Source of the DNA: JADMJV01 sp964649085
GTDB lineage: Bacteria > Vulcanimicrobiota > Xenobia > Xenobiales > JADMJV01
DNA: 64,000 nucleotides
Direction of reading: 5' to 3'
Assembly (NCBI GenBank): GCA_964649085.1
Contig: CAZYPN010000009.1
Location: 62,001-126,000, forward strand
The notes under the pieces were generated by a model that made no database searches, was not told the DNA's origin, and saw only the letters and a program-made list of their open reading frames with translations. Position 1 is the stretch's first letter; every line of letters starts with the position of its first letter. Shown piece after piece: positions 44,685-54,127 of the stretch. A program made the position numbers and the translations under genes.

Positions 44685-46144
44685 CAGTGGGAATGCCCCC
44701 CGTCGCCCATGCCGGCTTTGAGATCCTCGGCCTGAAGCGAGGCTGTGCCCCGAGACACCACCTTCTCACCGGGCTTCAGGCCCTGAAGAATCTCAGCCCA
44801 GAAGCCCTGCAACTCGCCCAATTTCACCGGACGACGATGGTAGTGTCCGGACTCTTCCTCAATATAGACAACATCCTGATTCTCCACTCGAGCCAGACTG
44901 CTGACAGGCACGGCCAGCATCTTGCGGCCCTTACCTCGATTGAGCGTTACCTGAGCGAACATATTCGGACGCAGCTTCAGTTCGTTATTGTCCAACTCGA
45001 GGCGGGCCCGGATCTTCTTGGTATCGGGATCGGCCACCGGCGCAATAAAGCTGACCCGACCCCAAAACTCGCTCTCGGGGTAGGCCTTCACCTTGAGCAA
45101 TGCCCGGCTGCCCAGGGTCACCTTTTCCACTTCCGACTCGGGCAGATCAACCCAGGCCCACAGGCGACTTGGATCCAGCAAAGAGAACACGGCTTCACCG
45201 GCCTCCACCCTTTCGCCCGGTGCCTTGAGGCGCTCCAGCACCACGCCAGCCCGAGGGCTGTGAATCCTCGTCAACCCGCTGCGGCCGTCGGGCTCGGCCC
45301 CAAAACTCAACAGCAGGTCGCGGGTAGCCTGGGCCTGACTCTGACTGCGGCGGAATTCTTGTTGGGCCTGAAAGCTCTCGCCATCGGCCACCAGTCCGCT
45401 TTTTTGCAGACGAGCCTCGCGCTGATAGTGGGTTTGCCCCACCTGCAGCTCGAGTCGAGCCTGCTCGCGACGAGCCTGGGCCTCGCGCAGCTGGGCTCTG
45501 GCTTCTTCCACCTGCTGCAACGAAGCGATCCCGTCGTTCAACAATTCTTCCAATCGACGATGCTTCTGACGGGCCAGTTGAAGGGCGGCCTCAGCCGCCT
45601 GGCAGGTTGCCCGGGCCTGGGCCAGTTCTTTCTGAGCTTCCTCGTAAGGTCGGCGCACCGTATCGCCGAGCCGGGCCAGCTGGCGCCGCCGCTGCAGGTT
45701 GCTCTGGGCCAGCTCGCTATCCAGCAGCTGTGTGCGATAGGTTGCCTGGAGCTGGGCCACCTCGACACTCTCGATAGCGGCCAGCAACTGGCCCGGCAAC
45801 ACGTGATCGCCGGTGCGCACCCAGCACTCGGCCACCACCCCCGCACTTCTGGCGGGAACCTTGACTTCCAGGTCGGGGTCGCCCACCAGCGTAGCCGGCA
45901 GCGTAACCTCCGGTTGAACCCAGCGCCAGCCGACCACCGCGACCTTCAGATCGACCAGCCGACGCTGCTCGTCGCTGAGCTCCACCTCTCCCTCGGCGTG
46001 TTCCCCCTCGTCGTGCTCTTCATGCCCGGCATGATCGTGTCCGGCGTGGTCGTGGCTGTGGCCGGGCGTGGCCGTTGGCCCCGGAGCTGGAGTGCACCCG
46101 GCCCACAGCAACCAGAGAACGGGAAGCAAAAACCTAAGGCTCAC
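44684..46144 (-). CDS. czcB: RND efflux periplasmic adaptor (CzcB type)
   Basis: A 486-residue membrane-fusion protein linking the RND pump and outer-membrane factor. The N-terminal lipobox ends in 'LWLLWAGCTP'. A His/Glu/Asp-rich stretch of about 40 residues follows ('HSHDHAGHDHAGHEEHDEGE'), a likely metal-binding tail. The long coiled-coil hairpin and lipoyl/beta-barrel segments ('VKVPARSAGVVAECWV', 'IHSPRAGVVLERLKAPGERV') are normal. The start is a GTG at 46144 with AGGAGG six bases before it, overlapping the previous gene by 11 bases. Confidence 0.92.
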   Translation of the reverse strand: MSLRFLLPVLWLLWAGCTPAPGPTATPGHSHDHAGHDHAGHEEHDEGEHAEGEVELSDEQRRLVDLKVAVVGWRWVQPEVTLPATLVGDPDLEVKVPARSAGVVAECWVRTGDHVLPGQLLAAIESVEVAQLQATYRTQLLDSELAQSNLQRRRQLARLGDTVRRPYEEAQKELAQARATCQAAEAALQLARQKHRRLEELLNDGIASLQQVEEARAQLREAQARREQARLELQVGQTHYQREARLQKSGLVADGESFQAQQEFRRSQSQAQATRDLLLSFGAEPDGRSGLTRIHSPRAGVVLERLKAPGERVEAGEAVFSLLDPSRLWAWVDLPESEVEKVTLGSRALLKVKAYPESEFWGRVSFIAPVADPDTKKIRARLELDNNELKLRPNMFAQVTLNRGKGRKMLAVPVSSLARVENQDVVYIEEESGHYHRRPVKLGELQGFWAEILQGLKPGEKVVSRGTASLQAEDLKAGMGDGGHSH

Positions 46145-47378
46145 GGGACACCTCCTCAAAAAAACCTTCGGGACGAAGGGCTCCCAGCTCGAGCAGCGCC
46201 CGCGAGCGCTCAGACTGAGCGGTGATGTAGTCCTGGACAGCCCGACTGAAGGACTGCTGGACGTCGAACACCTCCAAAAGGGTCATCAAGTTGGCATCGT
46301 AGGCCCGGCGGGCGTCCTGGGCCAACTTGCCAAAATTGCGGGCCTGCTCGGCCAGAATCTCCAGCCGTCGGCTGGCAGCGAGAAAACGCTGATAGGCCGA
46401 GACATATTGTTGGCGCAGTTGAAGTTGGCGCTCGCCGATTCTGGCCTGGGCGGCCCGGGCCAAGCCTTCGCGGCGTGCCGTTTCCGCCGCCACCTGTCCC
46501 CAATCCCAAAGGGGAATAGAAAGGGTCAGCTGCACGCCCTGCACATCGCTAAAGGCCAGTCGGCTGCGGTAGATCTGTAGCGAAAGATCGGGGCTATTGC
46601 CGCGTCGGGCCAGTTCAGCCAGCACCTCCTGGGCCCTGGACTCTTGTTCCAGGGCCTTCACCTCGGGCAGCACGTCCAGGCCGGCTTCGGCCCGCTCGAC
46701 CTCGGGCTCGCTTACCGGGCACGCCGGCGGCTGAGGAAGAGCATCCTGACCGGGCTCCACCGCCCAATGCTGAGCCACGGGCAACCCCAACCACAAATTC
46801 AGCAGGCCACGCGCCTGCTCTACCTCTTGTTCGAGGCCCGCCAGCTCGGCCTGCGACCGGGCCAATTCCAGCTGGCTGCGCAGATGCTGATTCTTCGAGA
46901 TCTCGCCAACACTGAATCGCCTCCAGGCGCTGCGTTCGAGCTGCTCGGCCAGCCGGGTTCTGGCCTGCAGGTTGAATAGCAGCTGCTGACGTTCCCACAG
47001 GGTATAGTAGGCCAGGCCGGTGCGTAGAGCCACCAGACGTCGCTCGGCCTGAAGCTCGGCCTGGCGGGCGTCGGCCTCGTGCAAAGCCGATTCCTCGCGC
47101 AGGCCCGGCTGACCCGCAACTTCAAAGCGGAATACCAGAGCGTTCGACTCTTCGGGTGAAGCGCCGCTGACGCCGGAAAGACGCAACACGGGATTGGGTT
47201 GACTGCCAATGGATCGAGCGTACCCCTGAGCCGACTCCCAGAGCGCCCGGGCAGCCTGCACCGAAGGCACGCTCGAGGCGGCACGGTGCATGGCTTGCTG
47301 GGGACTGGGCATGGGTGGCAACTCCTGACACCACAACCGAAGGCTCAGGAGAACCAAAGTTCCCACCACGGGACGCAT
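46134..47378 (-). CDS. czcC: TolC-like outer membrane efflux protein (CzcC type)
   Basis: A 414-residue outer membrane factor. It has a signal peptide ('VVGTLVLLSLRLWC') and two long alpha-helical repeats with coiled coils ('RQAELQAERRLVALRTGLAY', 'AYQRFLAASRRLEILAEQAR'), plus 'FDVQQSFSRAVQDYITAQSE' near the end, as in the CzcC/CusC family. It forms the outer-membrane channel for the RND pump. The ATG at 47378 follows AGGAGG. Confidence 0.9.
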   Translation of the reverse strand: MRPVVGTLVLLSLRLWCQELPPMPSPQQAMHRAASSVPSVQAARALWESAQGYARSIGSQPNPVLRLSGVSGASPEESNALVFRFEVAGQPGLREESALHEADARQAELQAERRLVALRTGLAYYTLWERQQLLFNLQARTRLAEQLERSAWRRFSVGEISKNQHLRSQLELARSQAELAGLEQEVEQARGLLNLWLGLPVAQHWAVEPGQDALPQPPACPVSEPEVERAEAGLDVLPEVKALEQESRAQEVLAELARRGNSPDLSLQIYRSRLAFSDVQGVQLTLSIPLWDWGQVAAETARREGLARAAQARIGERQLQLRQQYVSAYQRFLAASRRLEILAEQARNFGKLAQDARRAYDANLMTLLEVFDVQQSFSRAVQDYITAQSERSRALLELGALRPEGFFEEVSREP

Positions 47379-47410
47379 AGGTGGCCTCCTGACGAATAAG
47401 ATGGATTCGA

Positions 47411-47737
47411 TCAGGAGTAGAGAGGAGGACCCCGCAGGTGACGATAGGCCGTGGAAACCCAGGGCAAGGGGCAAGCCCAACCGGGGCTGAGAGGCAACGG
47501 CTTCTGTTCGGGCCCCAACGGAGCCTGAATCGGAGGGTTGAAGGGCACCAGCACCACCGGAAGCGGAGCCGCGCCCACAGGACGCACCGCCACCAGCGGA
47601 CTGACGCAGTCGGAATACTGCTGGCTGAAGAGATAGTTGTGACAGTGACCTTGCTGCGTCAAGCACTCGACATCAATCGTGTAGCTGCTCAAGGCCAGGC
47701 TCAACAGCACCAGCCCCAGCCACCGCAGCGGGGTCAT
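47411..47737 (-). CDS. Small exported protein leading the metal-efflux operon
   Basis: A 108-residue protein with a signal peptide ('RWLGLVLLSLALSSYTIDVE'). The mature part carries 'ECLTQQGHCHNYLFSQQY' and a further 'SDC', a Cys/His cluster that could bind metal, then a Pro-rich segment. I do not recognise the family. It sits first in the czc operon, so a metal-sensing or metal-chaperone role is plausible. The ATG at 47737 has GAGAGG upstream. It overlaps no neighbour; czcC follows after 32 bases. Confidence 0.6.
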   Translation of the reverse strand: MTPLRWLGLVLLSLALSSYTIDVECLTQQGHCHNYLFSQQYSDCVSPLVAVRPVGAAPLPVVLVPFNPPIQAPLGPEQKPLPLSPGWACPLPWVSTAYRHLRGPPLYS

Positions 47738-47825
47738 CCAACAACCTCTCACCTGAGCAGTTTCGAGAGTTCCACAAGGACACCTTGCCCCAGGAACGAA
47801 AGGCGGCGCCCCGGAGGTACTCACT

Positions 47826-48083
47826 GTGAGTGAACGAAGCTTAGACCCAGAATTTGTAGCCCACTGCCAGCAGGCCCTGGCCCAGGTGTCCACCAAGGAT
47901 GTCGGCCCCATCACCGCCGACCGTCCCCTGGCCGATCTCGGCCTGGATTCGATCTCGATGGCCGAACTGGTGATCCAACTCGAGGATATGCTCAACGTGA
48001 CCCTCGACCAGAAAGAGGTCGAGGGACTTCAGACCTTCGGCGAATTGGAAGAACTGATCGGCAAGGTCCGCGCTCGAAGCTAG
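47826..48083 (+). CDS. Acyl carrier protein (orphan)
   Basis: An 85-residue acyl carrier protein. 'LADLGLDSISMAELVIQLED' contains the Asp-Ser phosphopantetheine site (Ser about 42) and the characteristic helix II. It is a four-helix bundle by pattern. No fatty-acid or polyketide synthase genes are adjacent, so its partner is unknown; it may serve a specialised acyltransferase. The GTG at 47826 is the start. It converges with the U32 peptidase gene, sharing four bases. Confidence 0.9.
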   Translation: MSERSLDPEFVAHCQQALAQVSTKDVGPITADRPLADLGLDSISMAELVIQLEDMLNVTLDQKEVEGLQTFGELEELIGKVRARS

Positions 48084-50545
48084 CTCTTCAAGACAGCCAT
48101 CGTGCCCAGGCTCACTCCGAACTGTTCGTGTGCCGCCACCTGCTGGCGAGCGGTGGCAATGTCGATTTCACCCCGCAGTAGCGCCTGATAGGTGCGCAGC
48201 ACCTGCAGCACTTCCTCATAACTTTCTCGCACAAATTCCAGGCGCAGCCTGCCCAGCCCGGCTCTCACAAGTCCGGGTATCAGGCTGAGGCAGGTTTGAG
48301 CTTGAGCATTGAACACCGTGTTGCGACAGCCCACGTCGACGATCACGGGATGGCGCAGGCCCTTGCGGTCCTCCAGCTCGAGCAAGTGCTTTTCGCACGG
48401 CCGTCCACAGCTGCGATAGTCGCGACCCTGGCTCAACAAATGCGAGTAGGTGCAGTGCTCGGTGTGGAAGGTGGCGATATGGTGGTGGGCCGTAATGCCC
48501 AGATAGCCGGGTGGGAAAGCCTGAAGCAGGTGACCCACCTGGACCCGATCCAGGTCGTGGGCCAATGTTACCGAGTTCAGCCCCAGCTCGATCAGACGAC
48601 GCGCGGTATGGGAGTTGGTGACGTTCAACGAAAAGTCGCCGTGAACCTCAGCCGGACGCCGGGGACCCCGGGAAAAATGATGTACGGCCCCCCAATGGCG
48701 GGCCAGCACCCAATCGGGCTGCAGTCCCTCCAGGCGGCGGTCATAACACTCCTCGCCGGGCTTTTGCACTCGAACGGTGGCCAGCCCCACCTTGAGTCCC
48801 GCCTCTCGGGTCAGGGAAACGGCCCCATTGAGCCCCACCAACTCCATCCAGTCCAACGTGCAGCCCCGAATCATGCTGTTGGCCTCGCCCGCAGCAGCAA
48901 TTACGGCGCGCAACTGCTCGGGGGTGCGAACCAACGGCTCCAGCACCAGGGGCCCGGGCTGCTGAACCGGGAGGGTGACTGCGCTCACGGGGATCTCCAC
49001 GAGCGCCTTCCGGCCCAGCTGCTGTAGTTGCTGCTCCAGCAGCGGCTGCAACTGCTGGCGCAGTCGCTTGAGCTCAGAGACCGGCAGGAACAACCCGGGT
49101 TGCAAACCCTCGACATCGAGCCTGTCGACTTCGAAATCACTTTCCCCCCAGGCGCCGAGCTTTTCCAGCAGGAGCTGCTGGTCCAAACCGCCGCTGCGGG
49201 CCAGCTGCAGCACGTGGTTGGAATGAACCCGAGCCTGGCCGTGCTGCCAACGAGCCTGAACCTCGAGGGGCTGGCCTGCTTCTCCCAGAATCCGCAGCGT
49301 CAGTGGCCAGCGACGGCGGGGCGGGGCCGCTTTGCGGCGGGCCTCGGGATGACTCGTCACCCAGATCTCGTCGCCCACAGCAAGGTCTTGAAGCCTGGGA
49401 CCGCGATGGCCGAACTCCAGAACCAGCAGGTCGCCTTCTTGCTCGACGCCATAGACAGACCCGCCGACCTCCTCTTCCTGCAACTGATGCCGAGGACCAC
49501 GAAAGACCACACCCATGCCGGGCACCGCAGGCGGGGCTTCAGGGGCCGGTCGTAGCCAGCAGCGCGCCCCGGACCGGCGCAACAACTGCCCCAACAACAG
49601 ACCCTGATGGCGGGGATGACGTCCCTGCACCAGGCTCTGATGATCGCTGCCCTCGAAAAAGCCGGGAGACAACCCGCGGGAGTAGGTAAGGCTGAGGTCT
49701 CGCAACGACGACCGCAGGCTCTCGGGGTTGGCCTCGCCCCGGGCCGCCTCAATCCATTGCCGCACCGCCCGAACGGCTTGAAAAACGTAGTCGGCATCCT
49801 TCTGGCGCCCCTCGATTTTGAGGGTGTGCACTCCCAGCTCCATGAGGCGCTGAATGTAGGGAAAGCCCCCCAGATCCTGGGGACTGAGCAAATACTTCAG
49901 GGGGCCCAGATCGCGCCGCTGCCCGTCGACCACCAGGTCATAGGGGTGGCGACAGGCCTGGGCGCACTGACCCCGATTGGCCGAGCGCCCGCCCCAGGTC
50001 TCGCTGCTGAGGCATTGACCGCTCCAGGACATGCACAAAGCCCCGGCGATAAACACCTCGATCTCGACGCCCGGATTATGAGCCACAAATTTTTCAATCT
50101 CGGCCAGCGAGAGTTCACGGGGCAACACCACTCGACTCACCCCCCACTCTCGAGCCAGAGCCGCTCCTTCAGGGCTGGAAATGGTCATCTGGGTGCTGGC
50201 ATGGAGCTCGAGTTCGGGACACAGCTGGCGCGCCAACCCGCAAACGGCCGGGTCCTGCACGATGAGGGCGTCGACCCCGGCCAGCGCGGCCGCGCGCACA
50301 ATATCGGTCACCGCCTCCAGCTCGCTTTCAAAAACCAGCGTGTTCAGGGCCAGATAGGCGCGGGCCCGGTGCCGGTGAATGCGGGCCACGATGTCGGGCA
50401 ACTGCTGCACGGGAAAGTTGGCCGCTCGAGCCCGAGCGTTAAAGCCTTCGTCCAGGCCGAAATAGACCGCGTCGGCTCCGGCCTCGAGCGCGGCCTGCAG
50501 GGCTTCGGCGCTGCCGGCAGGAGCAAGAACTTCGGGCATCATCAT
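48080..50545 (-). CDS. U32 family peptidase / RlhA-like rRNA hydroxylation protein
   Basis: An 821-residue protein of the U32 family. 'PEVLAPAGSAEALQAALEAG' and 'ADAVYFGLDEGFNARA' open the TIM-barrel-like domain, and 'GALCMSWSGQCLSSE', 'NRGQCAQACRHPYDL' and 'KIEGRQKDADYV' carry the conserved Cys residues of U32/RlhA proteins. A second half resembles DUF3656. RlhA hydroxylates a 23S rRNA cytidine in Escherichia coli; this protein is longer, so its precise role is open. Three consecutive ATG codons start the frame. Confidence 0.85.
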   Translation of the reverse strand: MMMPEVLAPAGSAEALQAALEAGADAVYFGLDEGFNARARAANFPVQQLPDIVARIHRHRARAYLALNTLVFESELEAVTDIVRAAALAGVDALIVQDPAVCGLARQLCPELELHASTQMTISSPEGAALAREWGVSRVVLPRELSLAEIEKFVAHNPGVEIEVFIAGALCMSWSGQCLSSETWGGRSANRGQCAQACRHPYDLVVDGQRRDLGPLKYLLSPQDLGGFPYIQRLMELGVHTLKIEGRQKDADYVFQAVRAVRQWIEAARGEANPESLRSSLRDLSLTYSRGLSPGFFEGSDHQSLVQGRHPRHQGLLLGQLLRRSGARCWLRPAPEAPPAVPGMGVVFRGPRHQLQEEEVGGSVYGVEQEGDLLVLEFGHRGPRLQDLAVGDEIWVTSHPEARRKAAPPRRRWPLTLRILGEAGQPLEVQARWQHGQARVHSNHVLQLARSGGLDQQLLLEKLGAWGESDFEVDRLDVEGLQPGLFLPVSELKRLRQQLQPLLEQQLQQLGRKALVEIPVSAVTLPVQQPGPLVLEPLVRTPEQLRAVIAAAGEANSMIRGCTLDWMELVGLNGAVSLTREAGLKVGLATVRVQKPGEECYDRRLEGLQPDWVLARHWGAVHHFSRGPRRPAEVHGDFSLNVTNSHTARRLIELGLNSVTLAHDLDRVQVGHLLQAFPPGYLGITAHHHIATFHTEHCTYSHLLSQGRDYRSCGRPCEKHLLELEDRKGLRHPVIVDVGCRNTVFNAQAQTCLSLIPGLVRAGLGRLRLEFVRESYEEVLQVLRTYQALLRGEIDIATARQQVAAHEQFGVSLGTMAVLKS

Positions 50546-50634
50546 CGCTTCTACTTACCCCTACCAGAGCCGGGGCACACAGGAATTCTACGCAAGCGGT
50601 AGGAGGTGAAGATTCTTCAACCAAGTTGCCCATA

Positions 50635-51915
50635 ATGTCGTCCACTGTCGATCCGATTCTGCGCCTGCTCGAGGTCACCCGGTCCATCACCGGTGTGCTC
50701 GATCTGGACCAGCTGCTCCAGCACATTCTCAATCAGGCCGTAGAAATGATGAAGGCCGAGCGGGGATATCTCATTCTGCTGGAGGGCGACGAGAGTGTGC
50801 CCCTGGAACAACGACTGAAGGTACGAGCCGCCTACAAGATGCAGGCCGAGGAGTTGCTAGACGACGACTTCTCCCCCAGCCGTACGGCCATTCTCAAAGT
50901 GCTTCACAAGGGCAACTCGCATCATTCCTTCGACGCTCTCAAGGAACCCAACCCCTCCCACAGCGTCGAGATGTTCGGCCTGCGCTCGATTCTCTGCGAA
51001 CCGCTGGTGGTGGGCGATCGCATGTTGGGAGTGCTCTATCTGGACAGCCGCATTATCAACCGCTTTAGTCCCTGGTGCCGAGAGGTGTTGCCTTCGCTGG
51101 CCAGTCAGGCCGCCATCTGCATCGAAAATGCCAAGCTGGTGGCCGACCGCGAGGAGGCCCTGCGCCTGCAACACTCGGAAGAAGTGCGGGCCCGCGAGAT
51201 GGAAGTTTGGAAGAACGCCATGGCGGCCTTCGTTTCCATCGCCTCCCACGACCTCAAAGGCCCCCTCACGGCCCTGCAGAATGGCCTGGCCTTGCTGACC
51301 CGGATGCAGGACCGTCCACCCCCCAAAGATCTGCTGTCCGACATGGAGGTCTCGCTGCAAAGGGCGCGACGCCTGGTTGAAGACTATCTGGATGCGGCCA
51401 CGTTGCAGCAGGGTCGGTCGTTGACGCTGCGCTGGCAAAGCGTGGCCCTGTCCGACCTGGTCAGCAAGGAACTGGCCCAGATGGAGGCCAGCCTGAGTGA
51501 ACGCAAACGGGCCCAGTATCGCTTTATCAATCAAGTGCCCGCCGAACTGTGGGTGCGAGCCGACGCCATGCGACTGAGCCAGATGCTGGGCAATCTGGTG
51601 GAGAACGCCGTAAAATACGGGGCCGGCACCATCACCGTGGGAGTTTCCCAACCGGCGAACTCGTCTCGATGCTGGATAGAAGTCAGCGATCAGGGCCCGG
51701 GCGTGCCCCCCGAGAGCCTGGAACATCTCTTCGACAGCTATTTTCGCGCCGAACCTCAGTCGGCCGTGCGCGGCACCGGTCTGGGACTGTGGATCGTCCG
51801 CCAGATCGCCGAGGCCATGGGGGGAGAGGTTCGCGTTGCCAACCTTCCCCAGGGAGGCGCGCAGTTCGGGTTTTCCCTGGAAACGACTCAGCCCGCCTCG
51901 ACCAGCCCGGCCTGA
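50635..51915 (+). CDS. GAF-domain sensor histidine kinase
   Basis: A 426-residue cytoplasmic kinase. Residues 10-170 are GAF ('QAVEMMKAERGYLILLEGD', 'SILCEPLVVGDRMLGVLYLD'). The HisKA box is 'VSIASHDLKGPLTALQNG', and the ATPase domain has 'LGNLVENAVKYG', 'VSDQGPGVPPES' and 'GTGLGLWIVRQI'. The ATG at 50635 is preferred over a TTG nine bases upstream. Its 3' end overlaps the convergent regulator gene by 28 bases. Confidence 0.9.
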   Translation: MSSTVDPILRLLEVTRSITGVLDLDQLLQHILNQAVEMMKAERGYLILLEGDESVPLEQRLKVRAAYKMQAEELLDDDFSPSRTAILKVLHKGNSHHSFDALKEPNPSHSVEMFGLRSILCEPLVVGDRMLGVLYLDSRIINRFSPWCREVLPSLASQAAICIENAKLVADREEALRLQHSEEVRAREMEVWKNAMAAFVSIASHDLKGPLTALQNGLALLTRMQDRPPPKDLLSDMEVSLQRARRLVEDYLDAATLQQGRSLTLRWQSVALSDLVSKELAQMEASLSERKRAQYRFINQVPAELWVRADAMRLSQMLGNLVENAVKYGAGTITVGVSQPANSSRCWIEVSDQGPGVPPESLEHLFDSYFRAEPQSAVRGTGLGLWIVRQIAEAMGGEVRVANLPQGGAQFGFSLETTQPASTSPA

Positions 51916-52568
51916 ACAGCCAGCAAGACCAGCTCGACCCGATCGCGAACTTCCAGCTTCTGCATGATGCGCCCCACGTGGGTCTTTACCGTAGGTGGAC
52001 TGATCTGAAAGAGCTCGGCCAGTTCCTTATTGTTCTTGCCTCGCCCAATTTCGGCCAGCACTTCGCGCTCGCGTTGGGTCAACTGGTCCAACTTGCGCAC
52101 CTGCTCGTCTTCGCAGCGGGGCCCTGTGTTGGCAGGAGCCGCAGGGCGCAGGTTGAGCATCATGCGCAAGATTTTCTGAGCCACCTTGGGATCGATCAGC
52201 GATTCGCCGCCGAAGGCCACGCGAATAGCACGAATGACCTGATCGACTTTCGACTCCTTGAGCAGGTAGCCGGTAGCTCCCGCCTGGATCAGCTGCATGA
52301 TCAGCCCGTCGTCTTCAAAAGCGGTCAAAATCACCACTCGAGTATCGGGACAATGGGCTACGATTTCCCGGGTGGCCTGCACTCCGTCCATGCGGGGCAT
52401 TTCGACATCGAGAATGATCACGTCCGGGCGCTGTTGTTGGCAGGCTTCGACGGCCTCGAGGCCGTTGCTGGCCTGACCCACCACGGTCAAATCGTCTTCG
52501 AGTTCGATGGCGTCGATCACCATCTCGCGAAACACCGGGACGTCATCTGCCACCACGATTCGAATCAA
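51888..52568 (-). CDS. NarL/LuxR-type response regulator
   Basis: A 226-residue regulator. The receiver (1-120) has 'IVVADDVPVFREM', the phospho-acceptor in 'VIILDVEMPRMDG' and the Lys in 'GYLLKESKVDQV'. The C-terminal HTH is 'LTQREREVLAEIGRGKNNKE' followed by 'VKTHVGRIMQKLEV', the LuxR DNA-binding signature. The TTG start at 52568 overlaps the upstream kinase stop by three bases with AAGGAG before it, so kinase and regulator are cognate. Confidence 0.93.
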   Translation of the reverse strand: MIRIVVADDVPVFREMVIDAIELEDDLTVVGQASNGLEAVEACQQQRPDVIILDVEMPRMDGVQATREIVAHCPDTRVVILTAFEDDGLIMQLIQAGATGYLLKESKVDQVIRAIRVAFGGESLIDPKVAQKILRMMLNLRPAAPANTGPRCEDEQVRKLDQLTQREREVLAEIGRGKNNKELAELFQISPPTVKTHVGRIMQKLEVRDRVELVLLAVQAGLVEAG

Positions 52569-54127
52569 GAGTTACTCCTTTCGTGTCGGGACAGTTCGAA
52601 TTGAAACCTGGTGCCCTGGCCCAGCTGGCTGTGCACGTGGATCTCCTGGCCGTGGTCGGCCAGAATTCGTTTCACAATGTAGAGCCCCAGGCCCAAACCC
52701 GAAGCCTCGCTGCCCTTGAACTTTTCAAACAGCCCGGGAAGATCTTCGGGCGCGATTCCCGGCCCGTTGTCGCTGACGGTCACGGCAATCCTTTCGGCGT
52801 TCAGCTCCAGATCGACCCGCGCATGGCCCGCGTGATGAAGAGCATTGCTCAACAGGTTGGAAAACACCCGTCCTAAACGCGCCCGGTCGCCCCAACAGGT
52901 CCAATCCTGCTCGACCTGGGCGTACATTTCGATGGGCTTGCCCTCGGGACTCAGCTGGGTCTGAATCTCTTCGACCAGCACTCTCAGGTCAAAGGCCTCG
53001 AGCTCCAGGCGTGGCTGGCCAAACTCGTATTTCATGGCCTCCAACAGGTTGCGCACGAGGTCCTGAGCCGAGCCGTTGGCCTGATGAATATGCTGCAGAT
53101 AGCGAACCTGCTTTTCGCTCAGCGAGCCCGCTCGGGGGTTGGAAAGCAGTTCCGTGTAGCCGGCCACCGCCGCCAGAGGAATGCGCAGATCGTGGGTCAC
53201 CAGGGAAAAAAACTCGCGCATCTGCAGGGTCTTTTCCGAGACCTTCTGCTCCAACTCTTCGTTGAGCAGGCGATAGTTCTCCAGTGCCTGCTCGAGAGAG
53301 ACCGTTTTCTGTTGCAACTCCCGTTGATACTTCACCAGGTCGAGGGTCACATGGTTGAGCGCTCGAGCTGCGTCGGACAACTCGTTGGGCTGAGGCAGCT
53401 GGTCCGGGCGTGTGCCGGTTGGGTCCAGGGCCCGCAGTTGCTCCAGCGAGGCATTCAATCCTCGCAATGGGCGATCGAGGGCGAATTCGGCCCACAGGTA
53501 GATGGCCAGCATGGAGCTGACCAGGAAGATGGCCGCCACCGTGCAGTAGCCCAGCACGATCATGTTGATACGCAGGGGAGCCTTGGGCAACAGCACGGCC
53601 AGATGCACTGCCCCCTGCAGGCGGCCCTGTTCGCCCTTCAGGGGGTGATAGCTGTGGTGCACCACCCGTCCGCGATAAAAAGGCTGCAGCGTGATCAAAG
53701 GCTCGGCTTTCTCGTTACGATGGCCCCAAATTTCGCTGTAGACCTCACCTTGTTCGCGCAGGCAGTGCAAAGCAGCCTGCAGGCTGAGTCCATCGTCATG
53801 GGTCATGCCGGTACCCAGCAGACGCACCCCTTCCAGAGTGAAGACGTCGAACTGCAACAGGTCGTTATTACTGCGAAGGCTGTCGAGCAACTTGCTCGAG
53901 CGATGGGACGCGAAAGCCCCAACCAGATCATCGGGGTCGGCCGAAGTCGACAGAAAGACCTGAACCTGCTGGGCACATAACTCCGCCGTGCGCCGCCCGG
54001 CCAGATCGCTGCGAATCAGGCTGTCCTGGGCCGACAGAGTAAGGTGAAAGTAAGTCAACGCGCCCAATGACATCACCATGAGAAAGAGGCAGAGGCCGAG
54101 CAACTGACGTTTAAGTCGCAGCCCCAT
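52565..54127 (-). CDS. Membrane sensor histidine kinase
   Basis: A 520-residue kinase. Two membrane helices (about 5-28 and 195-220) flank a periplasmic sensor domain. A HAMP-like linker, a HisKA box 'FFSLVTHDLRIPLAAVAGY' and an ATPase domain ('LLSNALHHAG', 'SDNGPGIAPEDLPGLFEKF', 'GLGLGLYIVKRIL') follow. The ATG at 54127 begins the first helix; the longer frame runs into truB. It overlaps truB by 17 bases and the regulator by three, so the three genes are one unit. Confidence 0.92.
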   Translation of the reverse strand: MGLRLKRQLLGLCLFLMVMSLGALTYFHLTLSAQDSLIRSDLAGRRTAELCAQQVQVFLSTSADPDDLVGAFASHRSSKLLDSLRSNNDLLQFDVFTLEGVRLLGTGMTHDDGLSLQAALHCLREQGEVYSEIWGHRNEKAEPLITLQPFYRGRVVHHSYHPLKGEQGRLQGAVHLAVLLPKAPLRINMIVLGYCTVAAIFLVSSMLAIYLWAEFALDRPLRGLNASLEQLRALDPTGTRPDQLPQPNELSDAARALNHVTLDLVKYQRELQQKTVSLEQALENYRLLNEELEQKVSEKTLQMREFFSLVTHDLRIPLAAVAGYTELLSNPRAGSLSEKQVRYLQHIHQANGSAQDLVRNLLEAMKYEFGQPRLELEAFDLRVLVEEIQTQLSPEGKPIEMYAQVEQDWTCWGDRARLGRVFSNLLSNALHHAGHARVDLELNAERIAVTVSDNGPGIAPEDLPGLFEKFKGSEASGLGLGLYIVKRILADHGQEIHVHSQLGQGTRFQFELSRHERSNS

